The position numbers and the translations under genes were made by a program. The notes beneath the pieces were generated by a model. That model was not told the DNA's origin, did not search any database, and saw only the letters and a program-made list of their open reading frames with translations. From Haliotis asinina (taxonomy: Eukaryota > Mollusca > Gastropoda > Lepetellida > Haliotidae): 64,000 nt of DNA. The stretch is from NCBI RefSeq assembly GCF_037392515.1, contig NC_090291.1, positions 37,533,001 to 37,597,000 of the forward strand, given 5' to 3'. Positions 1-11,200 of this stretch are shown here, piece after piece. Numbering within the stretch: position 1 is the first letter of the stretch; each line of letters starts with the position of its first letter.

Positions 1-44
1 CTCTGATACAAGGCCAACAATACATCATATTTCAACTAATGCAA

Positions 45-120
45 CCTTATACTAGGGTTTGTTAGACACAGTATACAAAGTAACAAATATTACTGAGTCT
101 AAGTTTACTTTGACTGAGGT
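45..120. repeat. Terminal fragment of an inverted-repeat DNA element
   Basis: It contains ACTAGGGTTTGTTAGACACAG ending in ACTGAGTCTAAGTTTACTTT. It resembles the ends of the element at 49398-50000 and the solo end at 62391-62515. Confidence 0.5.
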
Positions 121-164
121 AAACAAACCTATCACTTATTAAAGCTGGATGTTAAAAATCTCAC

Positions 165-221
165 CCGTTTTTCCCTGGTATCTTAATATGATCATCAGCC
201 TTAACCAGCGCTTCCACCAAC
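165..221 (-). CDS. SAMHD1: SAMHD1 exon 11 (last in window)
   Basis: This 57 bp exon lies between TTGCAG and GTGAGA. It encodes [18 protein letters not shown] (human ITDAFLKADDYIEITGAG). Its phase fits exon 10. The next exon must lie beyond position 1. Confidence 0.88.
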
Positions 222-3200
222 CTGCAAAAAGAATCAGTGTCAGCCAATATGGCAGTGTGAAGCGGATTCTTGCTATGTAGAAACTGGTGGGATTCTTCTC
301 ACTAATTATGTAATATATTTCAAACTGAAAAGTCACATGAAACCAATGGGGGTAGAGGGGAGTTATTCCCAGAGAACACATATAGATATGTATCATGACA
401 CAAATAGAATCTCAACATATCCTGGATGTATTATTTCCCTTACAGAACATGACACAAAAATCATACGTAAAACAGATAAGAAAACAACTGAAAAATATAT
501 GAAAATAATTAATGCATGTGAGTAATAAGGATCATCGTCGTAAACACAACATACAGTTAGTTTATAGCCTTAAGCAATCAGAGGCAGTCGGGTAGCCCAG
601 TGGTTACAGCATTCACTGATCATACTGAGGACTCAGGTTCAATTCCCCACATGAGTACAATATGAGAAACCCATTCCTGGTGTCCCCTGCCATGATATTG
701 CTGGAATGTTCCTAAAATAGCTGTGTAACCCATTTCTGGTGTCCCCTGCCATGATATTACTGAAATATTGCTAAAAGCAGAGAAAAAACATCCTCACTCA
801 CCTTGAGCACCCAAACACACTTCTCTCTCCACAAATCTCTTTCTCTCTGTGTGAATGAATCATCCTCTCAGGGCATGACACACAATGAGTGAGTGATTTG
901 GGTTTATGCCACTTTTAGCAATATTCAAGCAACCTCAGGTGACACCAGAAATGGGTTGTACACATTGTACCCATGCAGGAATCAAACACGGGTCTTCGGT
1001 GTGATGATTTATTGTTTCAACCCACCACCCTTTGACCCAAGCCACAAGCCCTATCGCCATCCATTTGGTACACATACAATGCCAGCACAGACTGCTGGGG
1101 ACCTATTCAAAATTGGTAATCCCTAGGTGTAGGGTAGGTAGGTAACCTCCAGATAAAGCACGTATTTGCATATTTTACTCAATAAAATCACATTTACTCA
1201 ACTCATTACAAATCTGGGAGTACAAAAAAACATTAGAATCACTCAAAACCCAATAGGTCTACAATACCTTGCACACTTGCTTACTTTACTCAGTTAACTA
1301 AAATGGCTTACGTATGATTCCTTGTGACACCGAAACCCAACAACAGCATACATGTATAATATATATACACTATTATATAGCCGTAGCCCCTCTCCAGGGT
1401 TTACGTTAATAGTCACTTGACTTCCATGTTCATTTGGTATGGGTGCCAACTGTTTGGCAGTATGACAATTACTAGAAACTCTTAGTCCATTGAGATATAT
1501 ATATATATTTATATATTTAGTTAATAACCCAATAAGGATAAGATTAGTGGGAGTATACCCAATGCTCTGTAAGGCACCATGGTATTAATGACTGTGCACA
1601 ATATATCATCAGTGAGAACAGTGCTAGGATCCTCAAGGATAAAACTTTGTTTCAAAATGTAGCGTGACTTAGTTCCAGAATATCTATGATTAAGGTGAGT
1701 GTCTTGGGGGACGTGTTTAAATGTGGTACTCACATTGCCTCCACAATCTTGTTACCGCGATGCTGGTATGCCCGTCGATGTAGCGAGCTCCGTGTGTGGA
1801 ACATATCATACAGCGAACTTGCTTCCTGGAATTCACAACTACTGCAATTGTCACATACAAGATGCCTTGAAAAAGGTCAAGGTCACCAAAATCAATTGGT
1901 GTCTGCGCAATTCCCCAATGTAGGTTGCCACTAAATTTGCATGCACTGGGTGCATCAGCTCATGAGATATCGCATGAACTCGAATCGGGACGTACAGACG
2001 TTGCTGAATACATGGTACCCCGTTTCACACTGTGGCTGGGAACAAAAACAAACTGTTCAAGAACCAGCTTCTGCAGATTGCCTAGCATATCCTGGTTGTT
2101 CTAAACATCATATTCTTCCTAATTTATATGTTATTCACCTACAAAGTACAATATCCCATCTTCATAAACTTATGAAATAGAAACACTGCATAAGGATATT
2201 TTCATGACACATCACATCATTAAATGTCTAAGGGTGAAACAATATACAGCAGCATTAGTAGAACCACAGTTTGTTGTTTTCCTGTGGCATACTGCAATGC
2301 AATCCAAAAATTTGGAGTTTTCGGCTTTCATGCCATCATTTTATTAACCTGTTTAGACCTTTTCTAAACGCCTTGAAATCGAATCATTTTGCATATCGCC
2401 CTACTTTTCTCAGGCTTGTCTGCACACACATTAGTATTACAAACCTTGTCCCGAGCACAGATCTGCATGACACCGTCAACAGAGATGACCCGTGAAAACT
2501 TCATGAAGCGGTTGTGATCAAAGTTGTTCTTAATGCCCAGCATGTGGCAGTCACGGGCAAAGTAATCCCACTTGTCCACATCTATTCCATTTCTCTTATT
2601 GGCAACAATCTGGAAAAGATTAATTAACAAATGAATGATGCCCAGCGCTCTGTTCTCCACAATTTCTTTGTGGAATGAGACCCAGGACTCTGATACTCAT
2701 TACAGCAAAATGAAAAGTTTAATCAGTGGTCAATGGGTTAAGCAGAGTCATATAAGTCAAGTTATAGTATGTGAGTTTGGGGTTTACACTGCTTTTAGCA
2801 ATATTCCAGCTTCACACAGTTTGCCCATGTATGGAATCAAACCTGGACTTCTGTGTAACAACCAAACGCCTTAACCATGAGGCTACTCCACCACCCCCAG
2901 TCAAGCAGTAAGGTTATTATTTCATGTGCTTCAATGTGGGGCAGGACTGAAGTTCTAGAAACCCAAAAGAGCCAAACTGCCAAACATGATCACCCATCTA
3001 TCACCCATCTATGGACATTGATTAAGTTGAAGTGATTTGTAACCAGAGCTTTATGCACAGGACCATACACCACCTCAAAAAACATCAATAAACATAGAAG
3101 GAGATTGTTTCTGGTCACAGAATTATATTTGCAACTGCTCTCCTGATCTTAATTTTGCACAATCACTTTATACTTAAAAATTACATACTTACTTCATACA

Positions 3201-6200
3201 GGAATCGTTTTTCTTTAGCTCTCCCTTGGTAAGGATAATCCTGGAACAACATTAAATGATACAAATGACATTCTCAATAAATTGAAAACATAGTGCATGA
3301 GAGTGACTCGGTATTGTTTCATGCCACTTTTAGCAATATTCCAGCAATATCACAATAAAACCAGAATGGGCTTCACACACTGTACCCATGTGGGGAATCA
3401 AACCCGAGTCTTCAGAGTCATGAGCAAATGCTTTGACCACAGTGTTACCGCACAGCCACATAGACTTTCAGCATTACAGTGACAGAGATGTGTTTTCATC
3501 CCTTTGGATTTCATTGGACCAAGTCAGTGAAGAGACTGTATCGCGGGTTTTAACGTCTTTCATAGGAAAGAAAAGGTGAAGGTTATGAGTGAGTGAGTTT
3601 AGTTTTATGCCACACCCTATGTGACAGTGCTCTGCAAATAATCCAGTCAGGACCCGACAATCCAAGGATCAACATCATGAGTATTGTTCTACACAACTGG
3701 GGTATGATGACATGTGTCAAGGAGTCAATGAGCGTGATCTCCCAATCCCGACCCGTGAAGGTCCCGGGGTAGAATAGGCCTTCAGCAACCCATGCTTGCC
3801 ATAAAAGGCGACTATGCTTGACGTAAGAGGCGACTAACGGGAACGGGTTGTCAGGCTTGCTGACTTGGTTGATACATGTCATCGGTTCCCAATTGCGCAG
3901 ATCGATGCTCATGTTGTTCATCACTGGATTGTCTGGTCCAGACTCGATTATTTTACAGACTGCCGCCATATAGCTGGAATGGCGTAAAACTAAACTCACT
4001 CACTCTCCCAATCCCATTAGTCACCTCTAAGGACAAGCATGGGTTGATGGAGATCAATTGTAAAGCTGACCATCACGACTAGAAAGGAAAGCTGACAATG
4101 AAAGTAAAGTTGAAACTGTGTTGCAAGGAGCTATGTCAACGCTTTGGTGAAACGCGTGAATCAGATTTCATCCATGAGTCATACCCATGAGCACCTGAGC
4201 AAGCATGACAAAAATTCACAATCTGCATAATGAGTTGAAGCAGTCTCCTACAGCAATTGTTTAGCTTCAAATATTGTGTTATATTCTTTCAAAACTCAAC
4301 TGTTTGCTGGTGCTTTTGTGTCAAGGGGCCCTTGATCTGCTCCTTGATAAAGATGCAGTCAGTTTCAGTCAAGCCAAACTGTGCAAATTGAGCTTCCAGT
4401 TTGTTCTCCCTCACTAAGTGATCGAACATTTCCACAGAAGCGTCTTCATGCTGCAGCAGAAACAATATTTATCAATTACAGAATGTCACTGCTCAAGTGA
4501 AACTGATGATTAGGACAGCAAAAAAGGTTCATATCATAAATATCAAAGGTCTGATGTTTGTCACTTTGTCAATATCACAGCAGCAGGTGCATTTCATCAT
4601 GTATCACATTTCATCATGTATCACATTTCATCATGTATCACATTTCATCATGTATCACATTTCATCATGAATCACATTTCATCCTAAATCATCTCGCTAA
4701 GCATACCTCTCATTAACATCTTCCTCATCAACACCTCCTTCGGCAACATTTCAGAAACTAACATCTCACCCAGTAAAATTCCATGCAGCAACATATCGTC
4801 CAGCCCGATCTTACCTAGTAACAACTGAAGCTATGAAATCTCATCCAGTAACAGAAATATTGATTGAGTGAGAGAATGAGTGGGCAAGAGAGCGAATGAG
4901 TATTCATAATCTCACTAGCGGGGTATGAAACTCAGCCAGACCACAGAGTGGGTTAAATATAAAACTTGCCAGCTCTGACCGAAAATTATCTACCCACAAA
5001 ACATCTTCATACACATATCAAAATTTTAACCCAACCGTTGGGCAGGTGAATTTGAGAACTGGCAGTCCATGTTGCAAATAAGCTGTCCCGGTCGGTCAGG
5101 CAGGTTGGTATTTCAAACACTGACATTAGTAATATTTCAGACATACAGCGACTAAAACAAGTTCTATATTTAGGAGATAAACATACTGTGTTGGGAAATC
5201 AGAGGTATATAACGAAATTATAACAGCTCTAAATTTGATTTAAAACCGAACGCATAGCGTGAGGTTTTAAATACAAAATTTAGAGCTATTATAATTTTGT
5301 TATATACCCCTGATTTTCCAACACAATACATTTATCTCCATTCTACCATTACCGTGTTATTCAGATTTTAAACAAATACTTAACATGTTGGAAAATCAGA
5401 GGTATATAACGTGATTATATACCTCTGGATGACGTTGATTAACCAATCACAATCCAGTATTTACTGAAGTCATGGTAGAACTAGGAACATGACACAGGCA
5501 AGTACAGTATGGTTGATATGATATCAGGTATGACTTACCTTCCACTTAGCCCCTGATACAAGAGGAATAAATTCTCCATCAAACAGGTGTGAGAAGGGAC
5601 CGTGTCCTGTAAGAAACATCAAAAATGTTATTCAAATAACATTAATATTACGTTAAAGACATGGCCCAGTGGAGACAGCATACAAAAACCACATATGAAA
5701 TCACTTTCAAACAATCTCCTTGATCATTATGTAGGGTAGGCAACTGACGCAGAATCTTGCTACATCCTGAAACCATCTGGGGGCAGAGAAGAGAATCAAT
5801 TCCTGTAACTGCTGCTTCATGTGCAGGCTAGAATTACAATCCCCAAAACCCTGTGGTCTATTCACAAAGCTGTCTTAATATTAAGACTGATGTAAAGATA
5901 TGATAGTGTAAAAATCACACACCCCTGTTGAGCTAAGTTTGTTTACAAACGAAAAGCACATTCTGACATGGGCCCCCCTTCAATATGAGGCTTATAATTC
6001 ATCAAACAACTGTAGTAAAACATATCTTACCAAGATCATGACACAGCCCTGCGATCTCCACACACAGAATATCTTCGTCACTGATCATCAGTTCAGGCTG
6101 ACGTCGCTGCAATGTCCGCGTCAGCTGCCCAGCCAAATGGCAAACACTGAAAAAGTTACAGAGCTACAGAGATGCCAATCCGATATGAAACTTTGGAGTA

Positions 6201-8189
6201 ATTAGTGGGGTACAAATACAAATTCTTGTAAAAAAGACTGAGGGCAGCAGTGCCATGATGTGGATTTTCACTCCAACATTTTTTAAAGCCTAGGCTTAAC
6301 GAAACAAATAGCATTGGTCAGTACAGACTTCATGTAAAATTATTTGTGTCATCGGTGATTTAACAATTGTACTCTAAATAATATTTAATGCACATAAATT
6401 AATGCTGAAAAAAAAATACGAAAGATCATAATTTGGTGGGTAAGAAATACTGAATAATTTTAGGCTCAATTGGACAACATATTGACATGTGTGGGTGGGT
6501 TTAGGTTTACGCGGCTTTTAGCAGTATTCCAGCAAAATCATGGGAGGGGACCCCAGAAATGGGCTTCACATATTATACCCATGTAGGGATGTACTGACAC
6601 GGAAAATTGTGAAATAAGTTGACATGGCAAAGATAAAAACGTGTCAAACAGAGAAAACAGTGAAACCTGTTGATGGGGGAAACACCTGTTGATGGGTGAA
6701 ACAGTGAAACATGTTGACAGGGAAAACAGTGAAACCTGTTGATGGGGAAACAGTGAATGTGTTGACAGGGGAAACAGTGAAACATGTCAGACAAGGGAAA
6801 CAGTGAAACATGTCAGACAGGGAAAACAGTGAAACATGAGTGAGTGAATTTAATTTTGTGCCACACTCAGCACTATTCAAGCACTGTGGTGGCAGTCTGT
6901 AAATAATCGGATCTTGGCACAACAATTCAGGGATCAACAGCACCAATATCAATATCCGCAACTGGGATAAAATGACTTGTCAACCAAGTCAGCAAGACTA
7001 ACCACCCAATCCCATTAGTCGCCTCTTATGACAAAAATGGGTTACTGAAGGTCAATTCTGACTCAGATCTTCACTAGTTAGTGAAACATGTTAGACAAGG
7101 ACAAACAATAACTGACATTAGGACATTATATTAAACAAGTTACAAATGAAACCATACTCCCCATCAGTTAGGTCTGTTCAAATCTTACCAAAGACTCTCC
7201 TAGCCAAGCAGCCAAAGCCCATTACCTGCCTCATTGGTCTGCGTAAGGATGCGGAACATCTATCTCACATTTCATCACAACAATTACAAGTTGTTTTTTT
7301 AAGGGTAGCACAAAAAGAAATGTTAACTACGCTAGGTTCAAATCAAAAATTACCTCTTATCAAACACAGTTTATTTTTGTAGCTGTCCTCTTGGGTAGCT
7401 CAAATCAAACCTCACCCTAAACCATATTCATATCAAACCTTATCCTACACCAAAATCCAGTCTAACCTTACCCAAATCAAACCTTACCCTAAGATGTGTT
7501 CAAATCAAACCTTACCCTAAGCTGTGTTCAAATCAAACCTTACCCAAGGCTGTGTTCAAATAAAACCTTACCCTAAGATGTGTTCAAATCAAACCTCACC
7601 CTAAGCTGTGTTCAAATCAAACCTTACCCAAGGCTGTGTTCAAATAAAACCTTACCCTAAACTGTGTTCAAAGCAAACCTTACCCTAAGCTGTGTTCAAA
7701 TCAAACCTTACCCTAAACTGTGTTCAAATCAAACCTTACCCTAAGATGTGTTCAAATCAAACCTCACCCTAAGCTGTGTTCAAATCAAACCTTATCCTAT
7801 ACTATGTTCAAATCAAACCTCACCCTTGGCTGTGTTCAAATCAAACCTTATCCTAAACTGTGTCCAAATCAAACCTCACCCTATGCCTTGTTCAAATCAA
7901 ACCTTATCCTTTACTGTGTTTAAATCAAACCTTACCCTAAGCTGTGTTCAAATCTGTTGTGTGCTGCTCCAGGAAAGACAAAATAACAAGCCCCGAGCTG
8001 TTTGATGAAACGTAGCCTCTGGAACTGTGGTGTGTCAATTATCTTCACGCAAAGTGGGTGCAGCTCCACATGGCCATGGATTGGATCATTGAATATCTGT
8101 AACAACATTTATGGTGGACATCAGAAAAATGAGAGTGCCAAAATGTTTGAAAGAAACACATCATACACTTTGTGCATGGGTGAGTGAGT

Positions 8190-8253
<64 letters not shown>

Positions 8254-11200
8254 GAGTGAGTGAGTGAGTGAGTGAGTTTTTACACCAAAATTAGCAATAT
8301 TCCAGCAATATCACAACGAGTGAAACCAGAAAAGGACTTCACACATTTTTGTCTCTATCTGTCCAACTAACTCAAAACCGACATTGATACGTCATATGGT
8401 AAGGACTAAACCACTAACATGATTATCTATAAACACTTGAAACTGAAATGATCACTAATGGTTCACAGGGATCCCAAATCAAGAATATAACTGAAGATCA
8501 ATTGTGTTACTAAATGCATATGAAATGGAACAGATATACACTGGAAGCTGTCTAAACCGGCACTCATAGGGACTGAAGAATTAATCCAGTTTAGAACACA
8601 TACCGGATTGCAGAAGTGATGATAAATGTACAAGCCACGCATAGGACTGAGATTTTATGCTGGTGTTGATAACTTGCCCGAAAGGACAGATGCTGGATTT
8701 CACAGCTTCCACTGTATTCCAGTTGTAAGATTGCGATTTGTAAATATTGGAATCTGGTTCCAACAAACAGCAATGATATAATGAGTAACAACTATTAATC
8801 TGTCCTGTACCTACCTTTGTACTGGGATGATAGGTACTCCATTTGTTAGTCTTACAACCAATATCATGTAAGAACTTCTCAAAATCAAGGATTGTACCCA
8901 TTTTTCTGAAAAAAACAACAACCAAAAACAAACAATAAATATAGTCAGTAACTGATTTACACAAATGCAGATGAATCTGGTTTTTAACTCCAACACACAA
9001 GGGTGCATACATATCCCAAGAGTTTCAAATAAAATTGAAAGAAAAAACATCCACACACTGATGTAAAGGTGCAGACATATCCCAAACAGATAAAATCAGA
9101 AAGAAAAGAATTAAATATCCTGAGATTGCTGCAAACACTGCAACCTAGTCTAGCAAGGCTTTACAATGTTTGACAAATATCTTAAAAGTTGCATTGTACT
9201 CACAAAACTGTTAGAATTTATCAAACATGGCCAGTGAGTGAATGAGTTTAGTTTCACGCCACACTCGGCAATATTCCAGCTATATGGTGGCAGTCTGTAA
9301 ATAATTGAGACTAGAACAGGCAATCCAGTGATCAACAGCAAGAGCATCGATCTACACAACTGGGATACCATGATGCATGTTAAGCAAGTCAACCAGTCTG
9401 ACCACCTAATCCTGCTTTTCACCTCTAACAACAATGATGGGTTGCTGAAGACCCATTCTAATCCAGGGCCTAGATTTTCAAAGCTCTCTTAGCACCAAGA
9501 TAGTCGTAAATTAGTGTTAATGCATGGCACTTACGCCCATCTTAGCGCTAAGAGAGCTTAAAAAATCTATGCCCTGAACTTCAAAGGTGTAATGATGGTC
9601 AGTGAGGCCAGTTATAGATGTTATTCAGTTACTGGACTAACATAATTCTTCTATGGATCTAATGGTCATGTCATGCGTTTGTTTCATTTGTTTGTCCCGA
9701 TGCCCTTGTAACAATAGATACATTAAGCATAAACTTCTAAACATAATTATGTTAAACGGACAAACAAAGGATACTTATTAACACTCAAGAAAAAAATATA
9801 GGTGATTTTATTGTTAACTAAACTATGCAGCTGTAAAGAAAGTCTGCTTACCTGATCCCCATTTCTTTTAACCTTTCATAAGAGACAAAGTGCAAATGTC
9901 GTCCAGCAATTTCTTCCTCTGAAATTAAATGAATTCAAATTTAGATCACGTTTCTTGGTTGGTGCAATGGCTGTTATCACCCAGTAATTTATCATTTTTT
10001 GTTCCTGTTACATTACACAGTAATAGTTACATTAATAATCAGCAAAATAAACAACAAAAGTCATCAGCAGATGACACACCGCCCTGGCCCCAACACATTT
10101 GAAAGAACATATCATCTGACAGTTACTTGATGTATCTGTAGACTAAAGTCGAATCCTTTCAACAGAAATCATGAAAAATATAAACGCCAAATATTTCTAA
10201 ACAGCAAAAGGCACTCCCTCCCTTTTGACACTTAGTCCGAATCATTTCCATGGAAACCCAGAAATATAAAAATGACAACAATCTGAAAATAGCAAAAGGC
10301 ACCACTTTGGGGGCCACCTCACATATCTGACAAGTATTACTGAAAGATACTAAGAAGTTTATGCTCCCTAAAGAAGCCCATAAAGATATGACGAGGATGA
10401 AGAATTTTATGGAAAGACAACTTCTTTCGTGCAGCGGATGCGATGCTAAATCCTTTATCTCAGACTGCACAGAATTTTGCAAGAAGATCAGCACTATCAC
10501 CCAGCCAGGCTTATCAGTTATGATGTGGTTGATCTTTTCACAAATGTACCACAGGACAAAGCCCTAGCCATCATTAGAATAAAAGACATCCACGTTGACT
10601 TAGACACCCATCTCACCGTGGAAAGCACCATCAATCTCATCCATCCCTGTATAAGCTCAACATCCTTCAACTGGTCTGATAAAGTCTACCACCTCACCTC
10701 TCTCCCCTATCATCACCAAGATCTACATGACAGAACTTGAAGAAAAGGCCCTCCTCAACTCACCCATCACACCAATATGCTGGGTCCGAAAAGATGACGA
10801 CACCTTTGTCATAATCAACACCACTAGCTGCCTTCTCAATCACCTCAATGCACCTCAAACATCAACGTATGAAATTCACAATGGAGCAAGAAACTGACAA
10901 CAAGCTACCATTCCTAGACGTCCAAGTAGAGAAAGACAATGACAACAAACACCACACAAGGGTCTGCAGAAAACCAACCCACAAGGATCAGTATCAAAAC
11001 CTCTTATCTAATGACCCACTACAAGTGAAGAGAGGTATAATCGACCCTAGTCAGAAGAGGAAACAACATCAGCTCCACAACCCATGCCCTTGAATCGAGT
11101 TAGAACACCTTCATCATGTGTTCATAAGGCTTAATCAGTATCCAAATAACTTGTCAACAGAACAGTCAAGGGCACCCTTAACCCAAAGGAAAAACTACCT

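Noticed and set aside
6838..7062. Family B elements as DNA transposons with terminal inverted repeats
   Set aside because: The complete copy at 3750-4003 has no inverted ends; its ~12 bp duplication favours retroposition.
8581..8814. Long continuation of the frame after SAMHD1 exon 3
   Set aside because: Exon 3 ends at a good GTAGGT donor and the phase fits exon 4; the continuation has no SAMHD1 similarity.
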